NCBI RefSeq assembly: GCF_015645445.1 | Contig: NZ_JADOGI010000011.1 | Location: 1-64,000 of the forward strand | Direction: 5' to 3' | DNA from: Nonomuraea cypriaca | GTDB lineage: Bacteria; Actinomycetota; Actinomycetes; Streptosporangiales; Streptosporangiaceae | Length of the DNA stretch: 64,000 nucleotides | Shown here: piece by piece, positions 31,096 to 39,848 of the stretch | How the letters are laid out: every line of letters starts with the position of its first letter | Position numbering within the stretch: the stretch's first letter is position 1 | Made by a program: the position numbers and the translations under genes | The notes under the pieces: model-generated | Database searches by the model: none | The model's input: only the letters and a program-made list of their open reading frames with translations | Told to the model about the DNA's origin: nothing

Positions 31096-32148
31096 ATGAC
31101 CCGTATCGCCGCAGTGCGTTGTGCTTTTCCTCCCCACCGATACCCACAGTCCGAGCTCACCGACATGGCCGCCCGCGTGTGCCTGCCGGAGAACGCCGAC
31201 CGGCGCCTCCTCGATCGCCTGCACCGCAGCGCCCGGGTGGACTACCGCAACCTCGCCCTGCCCATCGAGCAGTACGAGAAGCTCAACGGCTTCGGCGCCG
31301 CCAACGACGCCTTCGTCTCGGTCGCCGTGGACCTGGGGCTCGAGAGTGCGAAGGCCGCCCTGGACGCGGCCGAACTGGAGCCGACCGACGTGGACATGAT
31401 CATGTTCACGTCGGTGACCGGCATCGCCGCGCCCTCCGTTGACGCCCGGCTGGCGGCGGCGCTCGGCCTGCGGCCCGACGTCAAGCGGGTGCCCATCTTC
31501 GGCCTGGGCTGCGTGGCCGGAGCGGCGGGCATCGCCAGGATCCACGACTATCTGCGCGGCTGGCCGGACCACGTGGCCGTGCTGCTGTCGGTGGAGTTGT
31601 GCTCGCTCACCGTGCAGCGGGGCGACTCCTCGCCCGCGAACCTCGTCGCCAGCGCGTTGTTCGGCGACGGCGCGGCCGCCGTGGTGGCCTGCGGCGGCGG
31701 ACGCGGGGCGGGCGGTCCCACCGTGGTGGCCACGCGCAGCCACCTGTATCCGGGCTCCGAGCACGTCATGGGGTGGCAGGTGGGCGACACCGGGTTCCGG
31801 GTGATGCTGGACGCGAGCGTCCCGGCGGTCGTGCGGCGATACCTGGCCGACGACGTGCACGGCTTGCTGGCCGAGCACGGCGTGACGGCCGGGGAGGTGA
31901 CGGCGTGGGTATGCCATCCCGGCGGGCCGAAGGTACTCGAAGCCGTGTCGGACGTGCTCGACCTGCCCGCGGACGCGCTCGACGTGACATGGCGCTCGCT
32001 GGCGGCCAACGGCAACCTGTCCTCGTCCTCGGTCCTGCAGGTGCTCGGTGACACCCTCGCCACCCGGCAGCCCGAGCCGGGAACCTGGGGACTGATCATC
32101 GCCATGGGGCCGGGCTTCTGCTCGGAACTCGTCCTGATCCGCTGGTGA
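31096..32148 (+). CDS. Type III polyketide synthase
   Basis: 350-aa chalcone-synthase-fold enzyme. Catalytic triad positions are visible: Cys139 in 'IFGLGCVAGAAG', His274 in 'WVCHPGGPKV' and Asn307 in 'LAANGNLSSSSVL'. 'GPGFCSELVLIRW' is the typical end of the family. It condenses malonyl-CoA on an acyl starter, often fatty acyl in the SrsA/ArsB-like group, to give alkylresorcinols or alkylpyrones. It is first in an operon with an ICMT-like methyltransferase and a flavin monooxygenase, the same order as srsA-srsB-srsC described from Streptomyces griseus. The starter is unknown. Confidence 0.92.
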   Translation: MTRIAAVRCAFPPHRYPQSELTDMAARVCLPENADRRLLDRLHRSARVDYRNLALPIEQYEKLNGFGAANDAFVSVAVDLGLESAKAALDAAELEPTDVDMIMFTSVTGIAAPSVDARLAAALGLRPDVKRVPIFGLGCVAGAAGIARIHDYLRGWPDHVAVLLSVELCSLTVQRGDSSPANLVASALFGDGAAAVVACGGGRGAGGPTVVATRSHLYPGSEHVMGWQVGDTGFRVMLDASVPAVVRRYLADDVHGLLAEHGVTAGEVTAWVCHPGGPKVLEAVSDVLDLPADALDVTWRSLAANGNLSSSSVLQVLGDTLATRQPEPGTWGLIIAMGPGFCSELVLIRW

Positions 32149-32182
32149 CCGCGCCCATGACCCGACTGCTGGTGACCGCCTT

Positions 32183-32704
32183 ATGACCTGGTATCTGATA
32201 CTCGTCGTGCTGGTCGGCCTGGAACGTGTGGCCGAGCTGGTCGTCGCCCGGCGCAACGCCGCGTGGAGCATGACGCGCGGCGGTGTCGTAGCCGGTCAGG
32301 GGCACTATCCGTGGATGGTGGCCCTGCACACCGGGTTGCTCGTCTGCGCGCCGCTGGAGGTCGCGCTGGCGGAGCGGCCCTTCCTTCCCGCGCTCGGCTG
32401 GCCGATGCTCGCCCTCGTCGTGGCGGCCCAGGGGTTGCGGTGGTGGTGCATCATCTCGCTCGGGCCGCGCTGGAACACGCAGGTGATCGTGGTGCCCGGC
32501 CTGCCGCTGGTGACGCGCGGCCCCTACCGGTTCCGGTGGCTGCGGCATCCCAATTACGTGGCGGTGGCGATGGAGGGGCTCGCGCTGCCGCTGGTGCACA
32601 CGGCCTGGATGACCGCGCTGCCGTTCACGGTGCTCAACGCCGCGCTGATGGTGGTGCGGATCCGATGTGAGAACGCGGCTCTCGCCCTCGCCTCGGGGCG
32701 GTGA
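32183..32704 (+). CDS. ICMT-like membrane methyltransferase (SrsB-type)
   Basis: 173 aa with about four transmembrane helices ('LILVVLVGLERVAELVVARR', 'LALVVAAQGLRWWCIISLG', 'AWMTALPFTVLNAALMVVRI'). The SAM-binding signature of the isoprenylcysteine carboxyl methyltransferase family is present: 'GPYRFRWLRHPNYVAVAMEG' and, near the end, 'RCENAAL' (normally R-x2-x-E-E). In T3PKS operons the homologue SrsB methylates the alkylresorcinol ring or hydroxyl. The start follows the PKS stop by 34 bases and the gene ends 4 bases before the monooxygenase start, so the three are one transcription unit. Confidence 0.85.
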   Translation: MTWYLILVVLVGLERVAELVVARRNAAWSMTRGGVVAGQGHYPWMVALHTGLLVCAPLEVALAERPFLPALGWPMLALVVAAQGLRWWCIISLGPRWNTQVIVVPGLPLVTRGPYRFRWLRHPNYVAVAMEGLALPLVHTAWMTALPFTVLNAALMVVRIRCENAALALASGR

Positions 32705-32708
32705 CGTC

Positions 32709-33722
32709 GTGATCGACGTGCTCGTCGCAGGCGGCGGCCCGGCGGGGCTGGCGACGGCCGTTCATGCGGCGCTGGCGGGGATGGAGGCGGTCGTCGTCGA
32801 GCCGCGTGCCTGTCCCGTGGACAAGGCGTGCGGCGAGGGCGTCATGCCGGGCGGGGTGGCGGCGCTGGAGGCAATAGGGGTGGAGGTCGAGGGGCGCGAG
32901 TTCCGCGGCATCCGCTACCTCGACGGGCGGCGGGAGGTGCGGGCCGCCTTCTCCGCCGCTCCCGGGCTGGGCTTACGCCGTACGCATCTGCATGCCGCGC
33001 TCACGCGGCGGGCCGCCGAACTGGGCGTCAAGACGGTCACCGGCAAGATAACCCGCGTCGAGCAGGACCGAGACGGCGTGGAGGCCGCCGGGCTGCGGGC
33101 ACGCTGGCTGGTGGCCGCCGACGGGCTGCACTCGCCGCTGCGCCGCTCCCTCGGCCTCGACCTGCCCGCGCGCGAACCCCGCAGGTACGGCCAGCGCAGG
33201 CACTACAGGATCGAGCCGTGGACCGACTTCGTCGAGGTCCACTGGTCGGGCGCCGGCGAAGCGTACGTCACGCCCGTCGCCCGGGACCTGATCGGCGTCG
33301 CGATACTCAGCTCGGTGCGGCGCGGCTACGACGAGCACCTGCGCGGCTTCCCCGACCTGAGCCGCCGCCTGTGCGGCCCGGCCGTCACCCCGGTGCGCGG
33401 CGCGGGCCCGCTGCGCCAGGCCGTGCGCGCCCGCCGCGCGGGACGCGTCCTGCTGGTCGGGGACGCCGCCGGCTACGTGGACGCGCTCACCGGCGAGGGC
33501 GTCTCGCTGGCCGTGCGCTCGGCCGAACTGCTGGTCAGGTGCCTGGCCGAGGACCGGCCCGAGGACTACGACGGCGCGTGGCTGCGGCTGTCTCGCACCC
33601 ATCGGCTGCTGACGGGCGCGCTGGTGCAGGCCGCGCGCCGCCCCGGCACGGCCCGGCTGGTGGTGCCCGCCGCCCGCCGCCTGCCCGCCCTGTTCACGGG
33701 CATCGTCAGGATCCTCGCCTGA
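32709..33722 (+). CDS. FAD-dependent monooxygenase (SrsC-like)
   Basis: 337 aa. 'DVLVAGGGPAGLATAVHAAL' binds the FAD adenosine, 'PVDKACGEGVMPGGVAALEA' is a CGEG motif of the PHBH/GGR-like group, 'WLVAADGLHSPLRRSLGL' is the DG motif and 'GRVLLVGDAAGYVDALTGEG' the GD motif. In the analogous srs operon such an enzyme hydroxylates the methylated alkylresorcinol to a methoxyhydroquinone, which oxidises to a quinone. GTG 32709 is chosen, just after the methyltransferase stop. It could alternatively act as a second prenyl-chain reductase, as it shares the CGEG with the gene at 28926. Confidence 0.85.
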   Translation: MIDVLVAGGGPAGLATAVHAALAGMEAVVVEPRACPVDKACGEGVMPGGVAALEAIGVEVEGREFRGIRYLDGRREVRAAFSAAPGLGLRRTHLHAALTRRAAELGVKTVTGKITRVEQDRDGVEAAGLRARWLVAADGLHSPLRRSLGLDLPAREPRRYGQRRHYRIEPWTDFVEVHWSGAGEAYVTPVARDLIGVAILSSVRRGYDEHLRGFPDLSRRLCGPAVTPVRGAGPLRQAVRARRAGRVLLVGDAAGYVDALTGEGVSLAVRSAELLVRCLAEDRPEDYDGAWLRLSRTHRLLTGALVQAARRPGTARLVVPAARRLPALFTGIVRILA

Positions 33723-33902
33723 CATTTCCCGTTCGTCGAGGCCGTCCTCGAGCACTTCGTGCCCGGATTCCGGCACACCGACTTCGTCGAGGTCATCATG
33801 AACTCACTGTCACAGCCTGCACTGGTCGACCTGCCGTCACGGTGGCCGGCCCGAAGGGTCGTCGGCGGCGAGGCCGCGCCACCGCCCGTGGCAGCAGGTC
33901 AC

Positions 33903-34085
33903 TCATGACCGGGGCGGGGCGGTGGCGAAGTGCTCGCGGATCGTGGTCAGGACCGCGGGGGCCTGCTCGGTCAGGTAGAAGTGGCCGCCGGGGAAGATCT
34001 TGACGTCGAACGGTTCCTGGGAGTGTCGCGCCCAGTCGCGCGCCTCGTCGACGGTGGTGTGCGTGTCGCGGTCGCCGGGAGGCCG
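33903..34085 (-). pseudogene. Type II thioesterase C-terminal remnant
   Basis: 'TTVDEARDWARHSQEPFDVK' 'IFPGGHFYLTEQAPAVLTTIREH' is the end of a type II thioesterase (GrsT/TylO-like), with the catalytic His in 'PGGHFYL'. The Ser nucleophile half is gone. It is one more sign that biosynthetic genes once surrounded this locus. 33723-33902 shows a short unassigned frame ('VEAVLEHFVPGFRHTDFVEV'). Confidence 0.65.
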
Positions 34086-34094
34086 GCGACCTGT

Positions 34095-34255
34095 ACGACC
34101 CCGCAGTCCGGGCCAACCGGCGAGCCGATCTCGATGGACTTGGCCGCCGTGCGCCCGATGCGACCCGATCCGCGGCTGTCGGATCATGCCTCGGGCAGCC
34201 CCATCCGTACCGCGCAGGAAGAGTTCAACCACACCTACTGCACCCTGCCTCCCCG
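34095..34255 (+). pseudogene. Remnant of the ferritin-like/CDGSH fusion gene family
   Basis: 'TTPQSGPTGEPISMDLAAVR' 'PMRPDPRLSD' and 'RTAQEEFNHTYC' match, almost residue by residue, an internal block of the 601-aa protein encoded at 59029-60834 ('TPQSGPTGEAVSVDLAGVRP', 'RTAQEEFNHTYCAVLHLLE'). It is a fragment of a second copy, oriented opposite to the thioesterase remnant it touches. Confidence 0.7.
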
Positions 34256-34296
34256 CTGCGCGACGAGCGCGACCGTCTCCAGCGGAGTAGGCGCGG

Positions 34297-35064
34297 CTAC
34301 CATGTTTGGTCGCCGGCACGAACCAGCATCTCGTTGACGGCGACCCGCCGCTCTCGCGTGACGATGTAGCTGATCGCGTCCGCGATGTCCTCCGGCCGCA
34401 GCGCCTCGATTCCGTCGAGCTGCCGGCGGGCCGCGTCCCGGGTGGTGTCGCTGACGTGGTTCACCAGCTCGGTGTCCACGGAGCCGGGCTCCACCACGCT
34501 GACCCGGACGCGTTCGCTGAGCAGTTCCTGGCGAAGCGATTCGGTGAACGCGTTCAGGCCGAACTTGGTCAGGCCGTAGACGCTGCTCCCAGGCCGGGCG
34601 ACTCGCCCGGCCGTCGAGCTGACGTTCACCAGATCCGCCACCTGCCGCGGGGATGTCGACGCCGCGTAGATCAGGTGCGGGATGGCGGCGTGCGTGACGT
34701 GCAACAGCGCCGCCACGTTGAGCGAGATCATCCGATCCCACTCCTCGATGGTGGTGTGCAGCGCCGAGTTGAGCAGCATGATCCCGGCGTTGTTGACCAG
34801 GATGTCCAGGCGCCCGAACCGGTCCAGCGTGTCCTGGACCATATCGTCGGCGCGTTCGGGCTCGGTGATGTCGGCCTCTATCGCGACCGCCGCTCCTCCT
34901 AGCTTCGCGATGTCGTTCGCGACCTGGTCCAGGCGGTTGCGGCGACGGGCGGCCAGGGCGACCGCCGCGCCCTCGCGGGCGAGGCGACGCGCGGTCGCGG
35001 CGCCGATTCCGCTGCTGGCGCCGGTGACGAGCGCGACGGCTCCGTCCAGCGGCCGATCGTACAT
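34297..35064 (-). CDS. SDR-family NAD(P)-dependent oxidoreductase
   Basis: 255 aa, complete classical SDR. 'VALVTGASSGIGAATARRLA' (TGxxxGIG), 'AIEADITEPERADDMV' (Asp binding adenine), 'LVNNAGIMLL', 'LVNVSSTAGRVARPGSSVYGLTKFGL' (Ser, Tyr-x3-Lys) and 'VEPGSVDTELVNHV' are all present. Substrate not predictable. It is preceded at 35072 by the end of a dehydrogenase remnant. No obvious regulator is attached. Confidence 0.88.
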   Translation of the reverse strand: MYDRPLDGAVALVTGASSGIGAATARRLAREGAAVALAARRRNRLDQVANDIAKLGGAAVAIEADITEPERADDMVQDTLDRFGRLDILVNNAGIMLLNSALHTTIEEWDRMISLNVAALLHVTHAAIPHLIYAASTSPRQVADLVNVSSTAGRVARPGSSVYGLTKFGLNAFTESLRQELLSERVRVSVVEPGSVDTELVNHVSDTTRDAARRQLDGIEALRPEDIADAISYIVTRERRVAVNEMLVRAGDQTW

Positions 35065-35071
35065 GTCTGCC

Positions 35072-35135
35072 TCATTCCCTCGGGTCGAGGACGACGCGGA
35101 AGCGGGCGTCGCCGCGGATCATTCGCTGATATGCC
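35072..35135 (-). pseudogene. Alcohol dehydrogenase-like C-terminal remnant
   Basis: The frame '...RMIRGDARFRVVLDPRE' then stop at 35072 resembles the final strand of zinc-type alcohol dehydrogenases ('YERxLxGDxRFRxVID'). Only ~20 residues remain, immediately upstream of the SDR start. Confidence 0.35.
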
Positions 35136-35318
35136 GCAGCACCCAGCCGCGCTGGGCCGGCGGCTCGAGAAATGCCGACACGACGAGACTCGCGCAGTTG
35201 GCCGCCGGGTCGCACCAGGGAGTCTCACTGGTCAACCGGGGCCAGGGTCAGGCCACGGGTGCGAGCGGCCGCCCGTCGGCCACGTGCCGGTCAGCTGAGG
35301 CAGCTCATTCCCTGAACT

Positions 35319-38099
35319 TCACTGCGTCATGGACTCGTACTCGCCGCGGGACAACGCGTCGCCGAGTTGCCTTCGGGAGCTGATCTTGAGCTTGGCGAAG
35401 ATCTTGCGGAGGTGCCACTCGACGGTACGCGGGCTCACGAAGAGACGAGCCGCGACCTCCGGGTTGGACAGGCCATCCCGCACAAGCAGGGCGATCTGTT
35501 GCTCCTGCGGCGTCAATTCCTCACTCGTCGAGCCCGCGTTCTTGCGCTTGCGGACCGTCTCGCCTGTGGCGAGAAGCTCGCGGCAGGCCCGCTCGGCGAA
35601 CGCCTCCATCCCGATCGACACGAACATTTCGTACGCCGTCCGCAGGTGGGCCCGCGCCTCGACCCGCTGACGGTCCCGCCGCAACCACTCGCCGTACAGC
35701 AGGTGGGCGCGCGCCAGTTCGGGGCGCAGCAGCGTCCGGCCCAACCGCTCGATCGCCTCGCGGTAGAAGTCGTCCGCGGCGGCGGCGTCGTCGCTCAGCA
35801 GCGCCCGGCAGCGAGCCAGGACCCCCTGGGCCCAGTCGGTGTCGCACGGTTCTGCTGAGTCCGCCAGATCTTCGAGCGCCCCGTGGGCGGCCGTGTCGTC
35901 TCCGACGCGCGCCGCCGCCTCGACGAGCTCGGGCAGCGCCCACTGGGAGACAAGCAGGTTGGCGCTCTGGGTGGTGGCCTGGGCCGCCGGCAGCGCTTGC
36001 TCATAGCGGGCGAGGCCGTTGTAGAGGACCGCGGCCGCCCAGTGCGCGGACGCGACACCATTCAACTGACCGCCGGCACCGGCCTCCTCGATCGTAGCGG
36101 CGATCAGCGCCGAGGCCTCGGCGTCCTTACCCTGCAGTGCTGTCAGCAGGAGCTTGGTGTGCTGCGTCATGGGCACGCCCGTCGCAGCGGCGACGGCTTC
36201 GGACTGGGCGACGATCGCGGCCGCGGCGGCGAAATCACCGCTCAACACGATCGGTAGCCCCAACGCGTGGAGATAGATGGGAAGCTCGGACAGGGCAGCG
36301 GCCGCACGCACTTCGTCGATCACCCTGACGGGCCACTCGGCCATGATCCGGTCCTCCCAGAGGAGCGCGGTCAAGCCACCGGCCGCCCAGCCCCATTTCA
36401 GAAGGTCCTGCAGGGGAGCGCCGGTGAGCGCGATCAGCGCCCTTCGCAACGTGGGAAGCGCGGCACTCCGGCCGTCGGTGATGAGCAGTGCGTAGGCCTC
36501 GAGCACGAGATCGAGGGCACGCGGACTACCTTCGGGAGAGGGAAGCTCCCTCATCGCCCGCGAGATCGCCATGAGGCTGTCCCTGTTTGCGGCCCCGTAA
36601 GATGCGCTCGCCCAGGCGACGAGATAGGTCTCCCGCGCCAGATCCATGTCGAAGGGCTCCAGCCGCTGTGCTGCCGTCAGCAACATCGGCGGCGCCTCGT
36701 TGTTGTAGCCGGCCGCGAACGTGATGTGACTGCGCACCAGGTGGGCTCGCACGCGTTGGAACTCACCCTGGGCGTCCCGGTCGGCGATGTCGACGAGCTT
36801 CCGCGCGGCGTCGAGGTCGCCCGCCCGCAGGCTGGCGTCGGCGGCCGACAGGGCACGTTCGGCGCGGTGCGAGGTGTCGATGGTCAGTGCCACGGATCGC
36901 TGCAGGAATGCCGCCGCGGCGGCCAGCCCACCGCGCGCCTGCGCCCGGCCGGCGGACCGTTCGAGTTCGGCGGCGACGGCCTCGTCCGGTCCGGGTGCGG
37001 CGGACGCCAGGTGCCAGGCACGGCGATCCGGATCGGTCCTCGCGTCGGTGGCCTCCGCCAGCGCCAGATGCACCGCGCGGCGATCCTTCTCCCTCGCCGA
37101 CCCGTACACGGCCGACCGCACGAGTGGGTGGCGGAAAGTGACGCGTGCTTCGATCGTCAGCAGTCCGTCTGTACCGCCTGCGAGGGCCGTCTCCGGGATG
37201 GCCCCGAGCCGTTCGGCGGCACGCCGCACCAAGTCCGGATTGCCGACCGGTTCGGCGGCGGCGATCAGCAGGAGCAGCCGGGTCTGCTCGGGCAGGTCTT
37301 CGATCCGGTCAAGGAAGCTCTGCTCGATCCGGCCCGGCAACGTATCGGCGTTCAGCAGGCCGAACCCGCCGGCCATCTGGGTCATGGTCAGGCCGCGGGG
37401 TAATTCGAGCAGGGCGAGCGGGTTGCCCTTGGTCTCCGCGATGATCCGATCGCGGATGTGTTGATCGAGCCGGGCGTGCGTCACCGAGTCCAGCAGTGCG
37501 TGGGCGTCGGCATCACTCAGCCCGGTGACCTCCAGCTCCGGCAGTCCGAGCAAGTCCTGAGCCCGCTGGCGAGAGCCGAAGACCAGGGCGACAGACTCCG
37601 CCAGCAGCCGCCGGGCGACGAAGCCGAGGACCTGCGCCGAGGACCGGTCCATCCACTGCGCGTCGTCGACCACACACAGCAGCGGACGCCCCTCCGAGGC
37701 GTCCGACAGCAGACTCAACACCGCCAGCCCGACCAGGAACCGCTCCGGCGGGGCTCCCGCTCGCATCCCGAACACCGTCTCGAGCGCATCGCGCTGCGGC
37801 ACGGGAAGGTTCTCCAGCCGACCCAGCAGCGGCGCGCACAACTGATGCAATGTGGCGAAAGCCAACTCCATCTCGGACTCGACACCGGCCGCACGCAGCA
37901 CCCGCATGCCGGTTGCCGAGTTCTCCGCGTACTCCAGCAGCGCCGACTTTCCGACCCCCGGCGCGCCGTGCACCACCAGCACGCGGCTCTCCCCCATGCG
38001 GACGGCCTCGATCACCTCATCGAGGACAGCACACTCCGACCCCCGCCCGAGCAGCCCAACGTTCTCACCGTGCCCAGCCCCGCGCGTACGTTGGTCCAC
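35319..38099 (-). CDS. Large LuxR-family (LAL) ATPase regulator
   Basis: About 926 aa from GTG 38099. N-terminal AAA/STAND ATPase: 'LLGRGSECAVLDEVIEAV', Walker A 'VVHGAPGVGKSALLEYA' (residue ~35), Walker B-like 'PLLCVVDDAQWMDRSSAQVL', 'FGSRQRA'. A long helical TPR-like middle (residues ~400-840) follows. The C-terminal LuxR HTH is 'LTPQEQQIALLVRDGLSNPE' 'VAARLFVSPRTVEWHLRKIF' (residues ~860-915). LAL proteins are pathway activators, often of polyketide or sugar genes. It is intact and among the largest genes here, with a likely target in the nearby biosynthetic locus. A perfect 16-bp palindrome at 38247-38262 lies ~150 bases upstream. Confidence 0.9.
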   Translation of the reverse strand: MDQRTRGAGHGENVGLLGRGSECAVLDEVIEAVRMGESRVLVVHGAPGVGKSALLEYAENSATGMRVLRAAGVESEMELAFATLHQLCAPLLGRLENLPVPQRDALETVFGMRAGAPPERFLVGLAVLSLLSDASEGRPLLCVVDDAQWMDRSSAQVLGFVARRLLAESVALVFGSRQRAQDLLGLPELEVTGLSDADAHALLDSVTHARLDQHIRDRIIAETKGNPLALLELPRGLTMTQMAGGFGLLNADTLPGRIEQSFLDRIEDLPEQTRLLLLIAAAEPVGNPDLVRRAAERLGAIPETALAGGTDGLLTIEARVTFRHPLVRSAVYGSAREKDRRAVHLALAEATDARTDPDRRAWHLASAAPGPDEAVAAELERSAGRAQARGGLAAAAAFLQRSVALTIDTSHRAERALSAADASLRAGDLDAARKLVDIADRDAQGEFQRVRAHLVRSHITFAAGYNNEAPPMLLTAAQRLEPFDMDLARETYLVAWASASYGAANRDSLMAISRAMRELPSPEGSPRALDLVLEAYALLITDGRSAALPTLRRALIALTGAPLQDLLKWGWAAGGLTALLWEDRIMAEWPVRVIDEVRAAAALSELPIYLHALGLPIVLSGDFAAAAAIVAQSEAVAAATGVPMTQHTKLLLTALQGKDAEASALIAATIEEAGAGGQLNGVASAHWAAAVLYNGLARYEQALPAAQATTQSANLLVSQWALPELVEAAARVGDDTAAHGALEDLADSAEPCDTDWAQGVLARCRALLSDDAAAADDFYREAIERLGRTLLRPELARAHLLYGEWLRRDRQRVEARAHLRTAYEMFVSIGMEAFAERACRELLATGETVRKRKNAGSTSEELTPQEQQIALLVRDGLSNPEVAARLFVSPRTVEWHLRKIFAKLKISSRRQLGDALSRGEYESMTQ

Positions 38100-38246
38100 G
38101 GTCCCCCGCCTTTTGTCCCAATTGCACGACTCTGAATACACCAAAGACCCACCCCAGGCCAAGTTTCCGGACTTGCGATGACGGCAACGGAGCTGCCATG
38201 ACGTGCACATTGACCTGAGGATCGGCTGACGCCTCGGCGGCTGTAT

Positions 38247-38262
38247 CGCGACCATGGTCGCG
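38247..38262. promoter_or_regulatory. 16-bp perfect palindrome CGCGACCATGGTCGCG
   Basis: Perfect symmetry, ~150 bases upstream of the LAL regulator start and at the edge of the MarR remnant. It may be an operator or a chance restriction-like palindrome; position is the only support. Confidence 0.35.
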
Positions 38263-38284
38263 CCCTACCTCCAGGCGCAGCCCT

Positions 38285-38403
38285 GGCCCGATACGATCCC
38301 GCAGGCAGCTTGTGGCGCGTTCGTCGTCTGGCGAGGGGTCGCGGGTGATGAGCCCGGCCTTCTCCAGGAGGCCTGCCTGGTAGGTGAGGCCGCTGTTGTG
38401 CCG
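38285..38403 (-). pseudogene. MarR-family winged-helix remnant
   Basis: 'HNSGLTYQAGLLEKAGLITR' 'DPSPDDERAT' is the recognition helix and wing of MarR regulators ('SGLxxxLxxLExxGLIxRxxxPxDxRxxxV'). Neither the dimerisation helices nor a start or stop in context remain. Confidence 0.6.
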
Positions 38404-38432
38404 CCGCCACCTACGGACGCTTCACGCGCTGA

Positions 38433-38996
38433 TCAACGCGGCGCCTGCAGACCTGCGATCATCACGTGGATCAACAGGTCGTAGCTGTCGTCCAGGTTCT
38501 CGGGGAAGCCGAAGGCGCCCTGAGCTTCCAGGACCGCGAAGCCGTGGACGGCCGCACGCAAGCATCGGGCCGCGTGGATCGCGGCGGAGTCCTCCATTCC
38601 GTAGGCGCGCAGGGCGGCGGTGATGATGTCGATCAGCCGCGCCCCGGCCTCGGTCGTCTGCGGCTCAGGGCTCTGGATCAAAGCCGAGTAGCGGTGGGGA
38701 TGTCGCTGCACATAGCGCCGCCACGCCTTCATGAATGCGCGAATGGCCTCGTCGGCAGAGCGGCCGAGCACGGCATGCCCAGCCTGGTCCGCGATGTCGT
38801 TCATGATGCGGGCCGATACGAGCGCACGCAGCCCGGCGAGATTGCGCACGTGCTTGTACAGGGACGGGGTGGTGACGCCCGCCCGGCCGGACACCGCCGA
38901 CAGGGTCAGGGCTTCGGGGCCGTCCTCGTCCAGGACCTGCAGCGCGATGTCGACCACCGCGTTCGTGGACAGTGCCGCCCTAGCCACGCGCGCCAC
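38433..38996 (-). CDS. TetR-family transcriptional regulator
   Basis: 187 aa. The HTH is 'ALSTNAVVDIALQVLDEDGP' 'EALTLSAVSGRAGVTTPSLYKHVRNLAGL' with the Y-K-H end of the recognition helix. The C-terminal domain ('AALRAYGMEDSAAIHAARCLRAAVHGFAVLEAQGAF') is of the TetR_C_33/WHG type. Its start lies 17 bases inside the 3' end of the upstream hydrolase gene, so both are co-translated. The dyad at 39849-39865 before the hydrolase is its probable operator. Confidence 0.88.
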   Translation of the reverse strand: MARVARAALSTNAVVDIALQVLDEDGPEALTLSAVSGRAGVTTPSLYKHVRNLAGLRALVSARIMNDIADQAGHAVLGRSADEAIRAFMKAWRRYVQRHPHRYSALIQSPEPQTTEAGARLIDIITAALRAYGMEDSAAIHAARCLRAAVHGFAVLEAQGAFGFPENLDDSYDLLIHVMIAGLQAPR

Positions 38997-39840
38997 ACCT
39001 GATGAAGTCCAGGACGGCCGTGGTTACTTCGGCGGGAAACTGAACATGCGCGTAGTGCCCCGCCCCCTCGATCAGTTCGAGCCGGCCGAGTCCGGCAGGC
39101 AAACCCGCCACGATGCCCTCGCCTTCCACTCGGGGATCGGGCCAGTCGGGATCGAGCGTGCCCATGAGGATGAGAGCCGGGCATCGGACATCGGCGAGCC
39201 GGGCGCCGGCATCAGTCGGGGCGGCCCTGCCCAGCTTGCTGACAACGGCCATCCTGCCCGGCCGACGCAAGTCCGCTTCAAGAGCGGCAACGTAGTCGCA
39301 GAAACCGGCGGGTTTAGCACCCGGGAAGGCGTAGTCGAGGTATCGCTTCCACAACCGGAGGCTGCGCAGCAGGTTGGCGCCCATGAGCAGGGCCATGCCC
39401 TTGCGGTAGCGGGCGTGGGTGACGATCGCGCCCAAGTTGATCTGCTGGGCGCGGGTGAACGGGCTGATCTCGACAATCGCACTGACCAGGTCCGGCTCCT
39501 GGGCCGCGGCGATGGTGGCGGCGCCCCCGCTGAAGGAGTGGCCCACGATGACGGCGGGGCCGCCCAGACGCCTGATCAAGGCGAGGATGTCGCCAGCCGA
39601 ATCGGTACGGGTGTACGACGCCCAGCCTGCGCTGGACTTTCCGTGGCCACGCACGTCCATCCTCGCGACACGGAAGCCGGCCGCCGAGAGCCGGACCGCC
39701 ACCTCGCGGTAGGCCGTCCTGTTCTCACCCATGCCGTGCGCAAGAACGATCAGTGGACCCTCGCCGGTCACGTCGTACGCGAGCTGCCCGCCCTCGACCT
39801 CCAGGACTTCAGTCGCGTTCACGTCTCTGTTAATAACCAT
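38980..39840 (-). CDS. Alpha/beta-fold hydrolase
   Basis: 286 aa. 'PLIVLAHGMGENRTAY' (oxyanion loop HG), 'VRGHGKSS', 'AVIVGHSFSGGAATIAAA' (nucleophile Ser in G-H-S-F-S-G), 'ALILMGTLDPDWPD' (acid) and 'LIEGAGHYAHVQFP' (His). ATG 39840 lies right after an AT-rich palindrome. It is first gene of a two-gene unit with its TetR regulator, so induction by its own substrate is likely. Substrate unknown. Confidence 0.87.
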   Translation of the reverse strand: MVINRDVNATEVLEVEGGQLAYDVTGEGPLIVLAHGMGENRTAYREVAVRLSAAGFRVARMDVRGHGKSSAGWASYTRTDSAGDILALIRRLGGPAVIVGHSFSGGAATIAAAQEPDLVSAIVEISPFTRAQQINLGAIVTHARYRKGMALLMGANLLRSLRLWKRYLDYAFPGAKPAGFCDYVAALEADLRRPGRMAVVSKLGRAAPTDAGARLADVRCPALILMGTLDPDWPDPRVEGEGIVAGLPAGLGRLELIEGAGHYAHVQFPAEVTTAVLDFIRCGARG

Positions 39841-39848
39841 AACCAAAA

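Noticed and set aside
31000-33722. Chalcone-synthase-like housekeeping FabH/KAS III gene
   Set aside because: The Cys-His-Asn triad with GPGF near the C-terminus and the srs-like neighbours identify a type III PKS rather than FabH.
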